NCBI RefSeq assembly: GCF_019029495.1
Contig: NZ_JAERQM010000001.1
Location: forward strand, 1,054,001 to 1,118,000
DNA: 64,000 nt
DNA from: Falsiroseomonas oleicola
GTDB lineage: Bacteria > Pseudomonadota > Alphaproteobacteria > Acetobacterales > Acetobacteraceae
Direction: 5' to 3'
This document shows, piece after piece, positions 36,849 to 45,120 of the stretch. The position numbers and the translations under genes were made by a program. Under the pieces are notes generated by a model. That model was not told where the DNA came from, made no database searches, and saw only the letters and a list, made by a program, of their open reading frames with translations. Within the stretch, counting starts at the first letter, position 1, and every line of letters begins with the position of its first letter.

Positions 36849-37441
36849 ACCGTCACCGTCTCGCGATAGGCGGTATGCCAGCCCCAGGCGCCGGCGCCAT
36901 AGCCGCGCTGCTGCACGCGTTCGCGGTAGATGGTGGCGATCATCTCGCCATCGCCAGCCAGCAGTGCCTTGGTCGAGCACATCTCGGCGCAGAGCGGCAG
37001 CTTGCCCTCGGCGATGCGGTTGGCGCCGTATTGCGTGTATTCGACGATGGTATTGTCCTGCTGCGGCCCGCCGGCGCAGTAGGTGCATTTGTCCATCTTG
37101 CCGCGGCCGCCGAAATTGCCGACGCGCGGATATTGCGGCGCCCCGAAGGGGCAGGCGTAGAAGCAGTAGCCGCAGCCGATGCACAGGTCCTTGTCGTGCA
37201 GCACGATGGCATCCGCCGTCGTGTAGAAACAGCTGACGGGACAGACCGCGGCGCAGGGCGCATCGGTGCAGTGCATGCAGGCCATGGAGATCGACCGCTC
37301 GCCGGGCTTGCCGTCATTGATGGTGACGACCCGGCGGCGGTTGATGCCCCAGGGCACCTCATGCTCGTTCTTGCAGGCGGTGACGCAGGCGTTGCATTCG
37401 ATGCAGCGGTCGCTGTCACAGAGGAACTTCATGCGCGCCAT
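36845..37441 (-). CDS. fdhB: Formate dehydrogenase beta subunit (four 4Fe-4S)
   Basis: A 198-residue ferredoxin-like subunit with four cysteine clusters: RCIECNACVTACKNEH, CMHCTDAPCAAVCP, CIGCGYCFYACPFG, and CTYC together with CAEMC. These hold four 4Fe-4S clusters that carry electrons from the alpha subunit to the cytochrome b. It lacks its own signal peptide, so it is carried out with the Tat-exported alpha subunit. It starts two bases after the fdhA stop, and its end overlaps the gamma subunit start. Confidence 0.95.
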   Translation of the reverse strand: MARMKFLCDSDRCIECNACVTACKNEHEVPWGINRRRVVTINDGKPGERSISMACMHCTDAPCAAVCPVSCFYTTADAIVLHDKDLCIGCGYCFYACPFGAPQYPRVGNFGGRGKMDKCTYCAGGPQQDNTIVEYTQYGANRIAEGKLPLCAEMCSTKALLAGDGEMIATIYRERVQQRGYGAGAWGWHTAYRETVTV

Positions 37442-37443
37442 GA

Positions 37444-40368
37444 TTAGGCACTCCTGATCTGGCAGAGCGTGACCTTGGTTTCCTGCATGAAGGTCACCGG
37501 ATCGTAGCCATAGGTGGTGATCGCATTGACGCTCTCACCCAGCACGATCGGGTCGGTGCCCTGCGGATACTTGCTGCGCTGGTCCACGCCCTGGAACCAG
37601 CCGGCGAAGTGGAAGGGCATCCAGGCGACGCCCCGGCCGACGCGCGGTGTCACCATGGCCTTCACCCGGGCCTTGGAATTGCTCTCCGGCCCCATCACCC
37701 AGACGAACTGGCCGTCGCGGATGTTGCGGGCGGCGGCGTCCTCCGGGTTGATCTCGACGAACATGTCCTGCTGGAGCTCGGCCAGCCATTTGTTGGAGCG
37801 CGTCTCCTCGCCGCCACCCTCATATTCGACCAGACGGCCGGAGGTGAGGATGATGGGGAAGTCGCCCGCCACCTGATGGCTGCGGTTCTGCACGGAGACA
37901 CCCAGATGCGGCAGGCGGAAGCCGCGGCGGTCCGGCAGGGTCGGGTATTGCGCGATCAGGTCGGTCCGCGGCGTGTAGATCGGCTCGCGATGCACCGGCA
38001 CCGGGTCGGGAAGATTCCATGCGACCGCGCGCGCCTTGGCATTCCCGTACGGAACACACCCATGCTCCATGGCAACGCGAATAATGCCGCAGGAGAGGTC
38101 GGTGGCCCAGGAGAAGGTGCCGCCATTGCTCTCGATCCAGCCGCGTTCCGCCTCCGTCAGCTCCTCATACCAGCCGAGGCGCTTCAGCACCGCCACGGTG
38201 AATTCCGGGTAGCCGTCCTGGATCTCGGAGCCCAGCGAGTAGGAGCCTTCCGCCAGCAGCGTCTGGCCCTCACGCTCCACCCCGAAGCGGGCGCGGAAGG
38301 TGCCGCCGCCGTTCTTCACGTGCAGGTTGGTGTTGTAGAGCACGTGGGTGCCGGGGTGCTTCATCTCCGGCGTGCCCCAGCAGGGCCAGGGAAGGCCGTA
38401 GAATTCGCCCGCCACCGGGGTGCCGGGGGCGCCGCGCAGGGTCACCAGGTCGAACTTGTCCTGGTGTTCCATGTGCAGCTTCAGGCGTTCCGGCGACTGG
38501 CCGGAATAGCCGGTGCTGAGCGAGCCGCGATTGATCTCGCGCAGGATGCTCTCGGCGGTCGGCGCGTTGTTCCGGATCTCGTAGGGCTTGAACATCTCCT
38601 CCCGGAACCGGATGGGCATGCCCTTGCGCTCCGCCGCGCCATCCAGCGCGCCGGCGAGCCGGTACATCAACTCATAGTCCGTCTTCGATTCGAACAGCGG
38701 CGCCACGATCCGCGCGCCCCATTGGACCGAGCGGTTGGAGGCGCTGCGGCTGCCGTCGCATTCGAACTGCGTGGTCGCCGGCAGGAGGTAGGTGTTCTCC
38801 TTGCGGTCGGCGAGCACGGCGAAGGTGGTGGGATGCGGGTCGGCGACGACCAGCAGGTCCAGCGCCTCCAGCCCCTTCACCGCCTCCGGCATGCGGGTGA
38901 CGGTATTGCCGCCATGGCCCACCACCAGCATGCCGCGCAGCCGGTCCCGCTGCTGGATCTGGTCTTTTGGAAGTGTGATGGCATCGAAGTAGCGGGTGGT
39001 GGGAATGCCCGGGGTGCCCATCATCGCGGCGCTGTCGAAGCGCGGGATCATGTCCTCGTAGCGAACATTCCAGACGCGGCACCAATGGCGCCAGGCATTC
39101 TCGTCCAGCCCGTAATAGGCCGGCAGCGTGGTGACATCGAGACCGAAGTCGGTCGCGCCCTGCACGTTGCAATGGCCGCGGAAGATGTTCGCGCCGCCGC
39201 CATTGTTGCCGACATTGCCGGTGGCCAGCAGCAGGATGGAGAAGGCGCGCACATTGGCGGTGCCCACGGTCTTCTGCGTGGCACCCATGCACCAGATCAG
39301 CGTGGACGGCTTCTGGGTGGCGAAGGCCTCCGCCACCTTGCGAAGCTGCGCGCCCGGCACGCCGGTGACGCGCTCCACCTCCTCCGGCGTCCATTTCGCG
39401 CATTCGGCGCGGATCTGCTCCATGCCGTAGACGCGCTGGGCGATGAAGTCCTTGTCTTCCCAGCCGTTCGCAAAAATGTGGTGCAGCATGCCCCAGATGA
39501 TGGGGATGTCGGTGCCCGGCCGGATGCGGACGTATTCATTCGCGTGGGCGGCGGTGCGGGTGAAGCGCGGGTCGATGACGATCAGGTTGGCGCGGTTGCG
39601 TTCCTTGCCGGACAGCACGTGCTGGAGGCTGACCGGATGCGCCTCCGCAGGATTCCCGCCCATGATGATCATGGTCTTGGAATTGCGGATGTCGTTGTAG
39701 GAGTTGGTCTGCGCGCCGTAGCCCCAGGTGTTGGCGACGCCGGCGACCGTGGTCGAGTGGCAGATGCGCGCCTGGTGGTCGACGCTGTTCGTGCCCCAGA
39801 AGGCCGCGAACTTGCGGAACAGGTACGCGCCCTCATTCGAGAACTTGGCGCTGCCCAGAAGAAACATGCTGTCCGGCCCGGATTCCTGCCGGATCGTCAT
39901 CATCTTGTCGGCGATCTCGTTCAGCGCGACGTCCCAGGACAGACGCTGCCACTGCCCGCCCACCAGCTTCATCGGGTATTTCAGGCGCCGGTCGCCATGC
40001 ACCAGCTCGCGGACCGAGGCGCCCTTGGCGCAATGCGTGCCGCGGTTGATCGGGCTGGCCCAGGTGGGCTCCTGCCCGGTCCAGACGCCGTTCTGCACTT
40101 CCGCCGTGACGGTGCAGCCGACCGAGCAATGGGTGCAGATGTTCTTGATCCGCTGCACCGGCTTGCTGAAGTCCTGCACGCCCATGGCGGCACCCGGCGC
40201 AGCCTGCGCGCGCGAAGCCCCGAGCGAGCCCAAGGCTGCGAGTCCCGCCCCGGCGAAACCGGCCTGACGCAGGAAGCTCCGGCGGTCGAGACCGCCGGAG
40301 GAAAGGCCCTGATAGGCAGCGGACAGGCGCTGGCGTGCGGCCTTGCCCTCGGAGCGCTTGATCAGCAT
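37444..40368 (-). CDS. fdhA: Formate dehydrogenase alpha subunit (Mo/W-bis-MGD, Cys type)
   Basis: A 974-residue enzyme that oxidises formate to CO2. A twin-arginine signal is present (RR at residues 29-30 in DRRSFLRQAGF, h-region to about residue 57). The 4Fe-4S site is Cys78, Cys81, Cys85 and Cys113. The metal ligand is Cys203 in ARICHSTTV, with the next His204 conserved in FDHs; no selenocysteine codon is used. The MopB core continues through GGNPAEAHP, and the MGD-binding C-terminal domain holds ILTSGRLVEYEGGGEETRSN. It acts in the periplasm with the beta and gamma subunits. It follows the TAT peptide and TorD genes. Confidence 0.96.
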   Translation of the reverse strand: MLIKRSEGKAARQRLSAAYQGLSSGGLDRRSFLRQAGFAGAGLAALGSLGASRAQAAPGAAMGVQDFSKPVQRIKNICTHCSVGCTVTAEVQNGVWTGQEPTWASPINRGTHCAKGASVRELVHGDRRLKYPMKLVGGQWQRLSWDVALNEIADKMMTIRQESGPDSMFLLGSAKFSNEGAYLFRKFAAFWGTNSVDHQARICHSTTVAGVANTWGYGAQTNSYNDIRNSKTMIIMGGNPAEAHPVSLQHVLSGKERNRANLIVIDPRFTRTAAHANEYVRIRPGTDIPIIWGMLHHIFANGWEDKDFIAQRVYGMEQIRAECAKWTPEEVERVTGVPGAQLRKVAEAFATQKPSTLIWCMGATQKTVGTANVRAFSILLLATGNVGNNGGGANIFRGHCNVQGATDFGLDVTTLPAYYGLDENAWRHWCRVWNVRYEDMIPRFDSAAMMGTPGIPTTRYFDAITLPKDQIQQRDRLRGMLVVGHGGNTVTRMPEAVKGLEALDLLVVADPHPTTFAVLADRKENTYLLPATTQFECDGSRSASNRSVQWGARIVAPLFESKTDYELMYRLAGALDGAAERKGMPIRFREEMFKPYEIRNNAPTAESILREINRGSLSTGYSGQSPERLKLHMEHQDKFDLVTLRGAPGTPVAGEFYGLPWPCWGTPEMKHPGTHVLYNTNLHVKNGGGTFRARFGVEREGQTLLAEGSYSLGSEIQDGYPEFTVAVLKRLGWYEELTEAERGWIESNGGTFSWATDLSCGIIRVAMEHGCVPYGNAKARAVAWNLPDPVPVHREPIYTPRTDLIAQYPTLPDRRGFRLPHLGVSVQNRSHQVAGDFPIILTSGRLVEYEGGGEETRSNKWLAELQQDMFVEINPEDAAARNIRDGQFVWVMGPESNSKARVKAMVTPRVGRGVAWMPFHFAGWFQGVDQRSKYPQGTDPIVLGESVNAITTYGYDPVTFMQETKVTLCQIRSA

Positions 40369-40400
40369 CTGGCGTGCTCCCCGTTCTTGTTCATCGGTGC

Positions 40401-40625
40401 TTATTCGTAGCGATTGGTGCGATAGAAGGCCTGCACATCGGCGGAATCGGCCTGGTAGCGGGCCGCCACGCGCTGCTGCGCATTCTCCTTCCGGGCATCG
40501 CGGGCCGGCACGCTGTCGGCGCGCTGTGCCAATGCGGGCGCCACGGCGGCGGCGGCGGCGGTTCCGAGGCCAAGGGCCTTCAGGAAGCCGCGGCGGACGG
40601 GCGCTTCACGTCCCTGTTCGTTCAT
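40401..40625 (-). CDS. Formate dehydrogenase region TAT-target peptide
   Basis: A 74-residue protein of the formate-dehydrogenase-region TAT-target family. It has VRRGFLKALGLGTAAAAAVAP as a twin-arginine-like signal, then a short charged end (ARYQADSADVQAFYRTNRYE). It is encoded directly before the alpha subunit in many such operons. Its role is unknown; it may act in export or assembly. Start ATG 40625, 23 bases downstream of the torD-like stop. Confidence 0.88.
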   Translation of the reverse strand: MNEQGREAPVRRGFLKALGLGTAAAAAVAPALAQRADSVPARDARKENAQQRVAARYQADSADVQAFYRTNRYE

Positions 40626-40648
40626 CTCTTGGCACTCCCCAACAGATA

Positions 40649-41260
40649 TCAGGCCGGCAGATCCGCTGCCGCGGCCTCAAGCTCCACGGCCAGACGGCCG
40701 AGCCGCCCAACCGCACGGTAGAAATCCGCCATCTCCGCCTTCTCCAGATCCGCGAAGAAGCGCGCGGCCCAGGGGCGGATATGGCGGGTGAAGAAGGGCG
40801 CGGACGACCCGGCCTCGCTCGGGAAGGCGCCTGCCAGCAGGCCGGCGAAGGCCTCGCAGACAAAGGCGATATGGTCTTCCGGTTCCGCGATGCCCTCCGC
40901 CCGCTCGATGCCCAGCCGGCCGAGGTCGCCGCGCAGATCGGCCAAAGGCCGTTCATGCAGGAAGCCGGTCAGGTAGTAGCTGGCATAGGGCAGCAATTCG
41001 CCGCGCCCGACGCCGATGAACAGATGGAAGAATTCCTTCTCGGCCGCCTCGGCCCTGGTCCGGCCGGCGGCATCGGCCAGGGCCGCATAGGCCTCACCCA
41101 GCTCGCCCGTCTCGCCGCGCAGCGCCCGCATGCGGATCAGCAGCCCGGCATCCGGCGGGGCGCCCAGCAGCCGGCCGAGCAGCGCGAACAGCCGTGCCCG
41201 CTCGGCATCCACCGGGTCCAGCCTCGTCTCCAGCACCGCCGCCTGCGCTTCTTCGGTCAT
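40649..41260 (-). CDS. TorD-family molecular chaperone for formate dehydrogenase
   Basis: A 203-residue all-helical protein with the TorD/DmsD pattern: EKEFFHLFIGVGRGELLPYASYYLTGFLHERPLADLRGDL and PEDHIAFVCEAFAGLLAG. Such chaperones bind the Tat signal of a molybdoenzyme and hold it until cofactor insertion. First gene of the fdh operon. Start: ATG 41260 is used; a TTG at 41269 has GAGG five bases upstream and may be the true start (206 residues). Confidence 0.88.
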   Translation of the reverse strand: MTEEAQAAVLETRLDPVDAERARLFALLGRLLGAPPDAGLLIRMRALRGETGELGEAYAALADAAGRTRAEAAEKEFFHLFIGVGRGELLPYASYYLTGFLHERPLADLRGDLGRLGIERAEGIAEPEDHIAFVCEAFAGLLAGAFPSEAGSSAPFFTRHIRPWAARFFADLEKAEMADFYRAVGRLGRLAVELEAAAADLPA

Positions 41261-41360
41261 TCGCGTCAATCAAGCCTCGTGCAGCGTCGCACAGCTCCCC
41301 AGCCATGTTCGACCCGCAGGAATGTACAGCCAAGCCCAAAGCCAGGCCATCTGCAAGCAT

Positions 41361-41388
41361 TTGATATTTAATTGAGAATTGTTCTCAA
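41361..41388 (-). promoter_or_regulatory. fdh operon promoter overlapped by an iron-box-like palindrome
   Basis: The perfect palindrome TTGAGAA-TTG-TTCTCAA lies at 41372-41388. On the minus strand it covers a -35 candidate TTGAGA (41383-41388) with -10 TATCAA (41361-41366), 16 bases apart. It resembles both the Fur 7-1-7 motif and the Irr box (TTTAGAA-N3-TTCTAAA). The TorD-fdhA operon lies downstream. Confidence 0.55.
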
Positions 41389-41446
41389 CTGGGCGGAGCC
41401 GGAGGGCCCGCCATAAGGCAGGAGGCAACCATGGCCTGGGATAGAG

Positions 41447-42046
41447 CTAGCTGGGCAGGGCCCCACCATGGCGCCGCCGCGGGGCGCCGGGCTCGGGTGT
41501 CGGCTCGGCGCGCGGCTGGCTCGCGGGCACAGCCTCGGGGGCCGCTTCCGCGACCAGTTGCGGGGCGGCCGGTTCGGCTTCGGGTTCAGCCTCCGCTCCC
41601 TCCGCCGTCGTCGCCTCTGGCGGCGCCTCCTCCCGCTCGCCGATCGCCTGGGCCAGCAATTCCTTCAGGTTGCCGCCCAGGTCGAAGCTGAAGCCGGGCG
41701 GCATGCCGGCCGCGGTGTTGTAGTCCCAGGCATAATCGGACGGGCCGATGAAGTCGCGAATGCCCGGGTCGAGGCTCCACATCCGCCGCAGCGCGGCGCT
41801 GCGCAGCGCCGTCGGAATGCCGGGGCGCAGGAAGGCGGTCAGGTCGCTGCCGAGATCCAGATCCTCGATCCGCGGCAGGGCCGTGAGGTCCAGCTCGGGC
41901 TCCGCCGGCGCCGGACAGTCCCCTTCCGGGCGCGGCGCCGGCGGGGGCGACTCGACCTTCTCCGGCTCCGGCTGGGGCGCCTCCGCCTCCGGCGCGCGCT
42001 TGCGCCGCGACCAGCGGCTGAGGAAGCCCTCCTCCTCCCCGCTCAT
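41447..42046 (-). CDS. DUF3306 family protein
   Basis: A 199-residue acidic and proline-rich protein. The conserved centre (residues 50-120) contains LPRIEDLDLGSDLTAFLRPGIPTALRSAALRRMWSLDPGIRDFIGPSDYAWDYN; the remainder is low-complexity Glu/Ala/Pro. DUF3306 occurs in formate dehydrogenase regions. It has no known activity. Last gene of a cassette in which every junction is an ATGA overlap, here with DUF3305. Confidence 0.85.
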   Translation of the reverse strand: MSGEEEGFLSRWSRRKRAPEAEAPQPEPEKVESPPPAPRPEGDCPAPAEPELDLTALPRIEDLDLGSDLTAFLRPGIPTALRSAALRRMWSLDPGIRDFIGPSDYAWDYNTAAGMPPGFSFDLGGNLKELLAQAIGEREEAPPEATTAEGAEAEPEAEPAAPQLVAEAAPEAVPASQPRAEPTPEPGAPRRRHGGALPS

Positions 42047-42561
42047 CCTTCCCCCGTCAGGCGGCTGCGATGGGCCAGCGCTTCGGGGTCCGCCTGGTCG
42101 CGCTTGCGCTTCCAGAAGCCGCGTTCCTTGTGGTGGCGGGCGACGAACTCCGTCATCACCGCCAGCAGGCGCGGTGGCATGGGCAGGGATTCCAGCAGGT
42201 CCTGCCCCACATCGGCATAGAGATGCGCCTCCCCCGGATCGGCCGTCACCGTCTGCAGATGAAAGCCCGGCGCGGCCTCGATGGGCCGCAGCAGCACCCA
42301 GACCAGGGGCTGGGCGGAGGCGAGGTTGTGGCGGTAGTTGTCGGTGTCCGTGGGGTGCAGCGCCACATCCGCACTGCCGGCGAAGAAGACGGTGCGGCCC
42401 GGCTCCTCCCGCAGCACGGTCCAGGGCGGCACGTCCGGCGCTTCCTCCAGCACCTCGATGGCGCGCCAGGCGAATTCCGCCCAGCGGGTCACGCCGGGGC
42501 GGCGTTCCACCAGCACCGCCAGCGGGATGAACAGGCTTTCGGGGTTGTGCGAGCGGGTCAT
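42043..42561 (-). CDS. DUF3305 family protein
   Basis: A 172-residue cytoplasmic protein with core IPLAVLVERRPGVTRWAEFAWRAIEV and the segment HPTDTDNYRHNL, then an adenine/pyrimidine-independent hydrophobic middle and a KERGFWKRKR basic end. I recognise it as DUF3305, often encoded beside DUF3306 near formate dehydrogenases. Both ends overlap the neighbours by four bases. Function unknown. Confidence 0.85.
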   Translation of the reverse strand: MTRSHNPESLFIPLAVLVERRPGVTRWAEFAWRAIEVLEEAPDVPPWTVLREEPGRTVFFAGSADVALHPTDTDNYRHNLASAQPLVWVLLRPIEAAPGFHLQTVTADPGEAHLYADVGQDLLESLPMPPRLLAVMTEFVARHHKERGFWKRKRDQADPEALAHRSRLTGEG

Positions 42562-43604
42562 GCGCCCGTCTCCCGCGCCCGCAGCGGCAGGCCGGTGACC
42601 AGGTTCTGCGGCTTCATCCGCAGCTTCTGGGCCGCATCCATCGCCAGCGCCAGATAGACCGGCCGCCCCGCGACCCGCGGCAGCACGCGGGAGGTTTCCG
42701 AGAACTCCAGAACGCCGAGCCACAGGATGCGGGCCAGCCGCGCCTGCTTCACCTTCTTGCCCTGCCAGAGGTCGTTGGCGATGGAGGTCGCCTCCGCATC
42801 CAGCCCGACATGCCAGGTCCAGTTGTGGTCCTCGATCACCGGCACCGGGCGGATTTTGACCTGCTCGCCGATCACATGGCCGATGAAATGCTCCAGCGCG
42901 CGGGCCAGGCCGTGCTGGCCGGGACGGTTCTCGGCGATATCCAGGGCGAAATCATGCGCGTCGGAGCGGCCGCGATACAGCGGCGCCGTCTCCTCCGAGA
43001 GCACATCCAGCTCCACTTCGCGCGGCGGCGACCCGGCTTCCACCAGCAACTGGCCGAGCGGCCCGAAGCCGCCATCGCCGCCGCGCGCCTCCAGAAACTC
43101 CTCATCGGCCAGCAACAGGGCGCCATGGTGGATGGCGGCACGCTGTGGCCGGAAGAACAGCTCGGCGGCGCGGAGCACGAAGGGGTCGTCCACGCCTTCC
43201 AGGGCGGCGCGGGTGACCAGATGGGTCAGCATCTGAAGGAAGATCGGCGGCACGCCCTGCACGCCATTGCGGAACAGGTCGAGCCAGGCGGCCTCCAGGC
43301 TCGGCTGCGCCGCGACACGGTCGCGGAAGCCCAGAAAGACGCCGAAATTCTCCCGCGCATCGGGGTCGGCCAGACCGGCCAGTTCGGCGGCCGGGACCAC
43401 CCGCATCGGCTCCAGCAGCAGGGCCGCGTGCAGCGCGCGTTCCGCCGGGCAGGCCTCCTCCGGCGGCACCAGCTCCGGCCGGGCGCAGAAGGCGCGCCAG
43501 AGGTCGGGCGTGCCGAGGATGCGGCCCTGATCGTCGCGGTCGCAGAGGTGATGGCCGCTGGCGACCCAGAAATCCCCCGGGGCGAGGCCGGCCGGCGTGG
43601 TCAT
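42558..43604 (-). CDS. DUF6352 family protein
   Basis: A 348-residue cytoplasmic protein starting with DFWVASGHHLCDRDDQGRI and having RPQRAAIHHGALLLADEEFLE and DHNWTWHVGLDAEATSIANDLW near its end. Family assigned from memory of conserved context and wording. No catalytic motif is obvious; HH and HxW motifs could bind metal. It overlaps DUF6505 and DUF3305 by four bases each. Confidence 0.7.
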   Translation of the reverse strand: MTTPAGLAPGDFWVASGHHLCDRDDQGRILGTPDLWRAFCARPELVPPEEACPAERALHAALLLEPMRVVPAAELAGLADPDARENFGVFLGFRDRVAAQPSLEAAWLDLFRNGVQGVPPIFLQMLTHLVTRAALEGVDDPFVLRAAELFFRPQRAAIHHGALLLADEEFLEARGGDGGFGPLGQLLVEAGSPPREVELDVLSEETAPLYRGRSDAHDFALDIAENRPGQHGLARALEHFIGHVIGEQVKIRPVPVIEDHNWTWHVGLDAEATSIANDLWQGKKVKQARLARILWLGVLEFSETSRVLPRVAGRPVYLALAMDAAQKLRMKPQNLVTGLPLRARETGA

Positions 43605-44143
43605 GATTTCAGGCGCCTCGCGAATGCGGTCAGGTCGGGATGTTCCGGCGCCTCGTCCTCGACGACGGAGAAGACCGGCAAAGTGGTGAACTGGGTATGC
43701 GGCGCCTCGCGCCGGTGCAACGTGCGAAAGCTCTCGCGCACCTCCCCCTCCTCGACGCGGCGGGACAGGGCCAGGACGGTGCCGGGCGGGTGGTCGCAGA
43801 GGCTTTCGGCGAAGGCCAGCTCCTCCCGCGCCGCCGCCATCGCGGCCGCGTCGTCGGGCGCGCCGTGATGGGTACGGATGCGCCGGGCCAGGGCGGCCAG
43901 GGCAGTCGCGTGTTCCGCCTCCGTCACCTCCGCGACTTCGACCAGGGTGGACCAGCCAAAGGACAAAAGCCCCAGAAAGCCGCCGCGAAAGGCCTGACGG
44001 CGCTTGCCGGCGAGGGTTTCGGGCGGCGTGTCCCAGAATTCGAAGCCGCCCGGCACCGCCCATTCGCCGGGCTCGGCGGGCTGTTCGAAGATGACGGTGT
44101 CGGAGGGGTCGAGGCGCAGGCAGCGCGGCAGGTGGCGGGTCAT
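43601..44143 (-). CDS. DUF6505 family protein
   Basis: A 180-residue protein with LPRCLRLDPSDTVIFEQPAEPGEWAVPGGFEFWD and GGFLGLLSFGWSTLVEVAEV, then a helical region (RIRTHHGAPDDAAAMAAAREELAFAESLC) and a C-terminal FRTLHRREAPHTQFTTLPVF. It is recognised tentatively as DUF6505, a companion of the same cassette. It may be a small folded adaptor; no known activity. Confidence 0.65.
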   Translation of the reverse strand: MTRHLPRCLRLDPSDTVIFEQPAEPGEWAVPGGFEFWDTPPETLAGKRRQAFRGGFLGLLSFGWSTLVEVAEVTEAEHATALAALARRIRTHHGAPDDAAAMAAAREELAFAESLCDHPPGTVLALSRRVEEGEVRESFRTLHRREAPHTQFTTLPVFSVVEDEAPEHPDLTAFARRLKS

Positions 44144-44862
44144 GCGGCGACCAGCGCCTCGGCCAGGGCGTGCATGCGCCGCGTGCCATCCTGTTCCAGC
44201 ACCAGGGCGCCGGTGGCGGGGTCCAGGCCACGTCGCGCGGCGCCCATCCAATCCTCCGCATCCAGCCGCGCCAGGTAGCGTTCGGCGAGCCGGGAAAAGC
44301 CGCCCTGGCGGCCCGGATGCTGCCATTCGGCCAGGCCCGCCATCAGATGCCGTGCCCAGGCGGCGGTGAGGTCGGTGGCGGAGAGATCCTCCTCCAGCCA
44401 GCCTTCCTCCCGCAACGCGGTCTGGTGCAGGCCATGGCCGGGCTCCCAGCCCGTTGGAAAGATCAGCCGGGCCTCGATGCCCACCACCAGCCAGTCCGGC
44501 ACCGCATCTTCTGGCGTGCCGGGGGGCCAGGCGAGCCGGGCGCGACCGACCTCCCCGGCATTGATGCGCAGGCGGTCGGGCCAGCCGAAGCTGACCGGCA
44601 CCTCCGCCGGGCCATAGGCGCCGATCGCATCGGCGAAGGCGCTGGCGGCGGCGAACAGGGCCGGGCGGGCGGCGGCGAGCGGCGTTTCGGGTTCCAGCAC
44701 CACCGCCACCTCCACCCGGGCCAGGGACCGCACCCAGACCAGCGTGCCGGCGCCGTGGCCGGGCGCGGCCTCGATGGCGCGACGCATGGCGTCGCCGCCA
44801 CCCTCCCGCAAGGCGATGACGGGGTGGAAGACGGGCGGCAATTCGGGCAGGCCGGTTGTCAC
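44140..44862 (-). CDS. Biotin/lipoate protein ligase-family protein
   Basis: A protein of about 240 residues of the biotin/lipoate A/B ligase-like family found with formate dehydrogenase genes (DUF4444-type). It has WVRSLARVEVAVVLEPE, WPDRLRINAGEVGRARLAWPPG and GWLEEDLSATDLTAAWARHLM, and a C-terminal RYLARLDAEDWMG. The canonical lysine/biotin-binding sequence is hard to see, so it may not be an active ligase. Start is GTG 44862 (MTTGLPELPPVF); a GTG at 44928 gives 22 more residues that look like low-complexity leader. Confidence 0.65.
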   Translation of the reverse strand: MTTGLPELPPVFHPVIALREGGGDAMRRAIEAAPGHGAGTLVWVRSLARVEVAVVLEPETPLAAARPALFAAASAFADAIGAYGPAEVPVSFGWPDRLRINAGEVGRARLAWPPGTPEDAVPDWLVVGIEARLIFPTGWEPGHGLHQTALREEGWLEEDLSATDLTAAWARHLMAGLAEWQHPGRQGGFSRLAERYLARLDAEDWMGAARRGLDPATGALVLEQDGTRRMHALAEALVAA

Positions 44863-44934
44863 GGCGGCGGTGTCTTTCCCGGTATCCCTCGCAAGCAGGC
44901 GAGACCATGGATATATGGGCAGGGTCACCCCGGG

Positions 44935-45104
44935 CCTAGGGCCTGTGGACAGTTGGGGCCGGGATGCGGCCGGTGAGGGATTTTTCGTGTTGGGAAGGAA
45001 GACAGCGGAGCCGATGGCTATCCATCGGCGAGCATGGCTGACGCACCCAGCGCGGAAAAGCACCGCCGGACGTGCCCGCAACCCAACTGTCCACAGGTCC
45101 TGGG
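44935..45104. mobile_element. MITE-like element with terminal inverted repeats
   Basis: Inverted repeats of 23 bases with few mismatches bound a segment of about 170 bases: 44935-44957 (core CCTGTGGACAGTTGGG) and 45082-45104 (core CCCAACTGTCCACAGG). No ORF of its own. The 14-base motif GGGCCTGTGGACAG is repeated just outside the right end (45102-45115), forming an 11-base hairpin with the right arm. It sits between two divergent starts. Target duplication not clear. Looks like a short non-autonomous transposon remnant. Confidence 0.5.
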
Positions 45105-45120
45105 CCTGTGGACAGCCAGG

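Noticed and set aside
37609-40410. Open reading frame of 933 codons on the + strand opposite fdhA
   Set aside because: Shadow of fdhA; composition is Gly/Arg/His/Gln-rich without domains.
40401-40625. Selenocysteine use in formate dehydrogenase
   Set aside because: The metal-ligand position of the alpha subunit is a plain Cys codon (Cys203 in ARICHSTTV), and the gene has no in-frame TGA.
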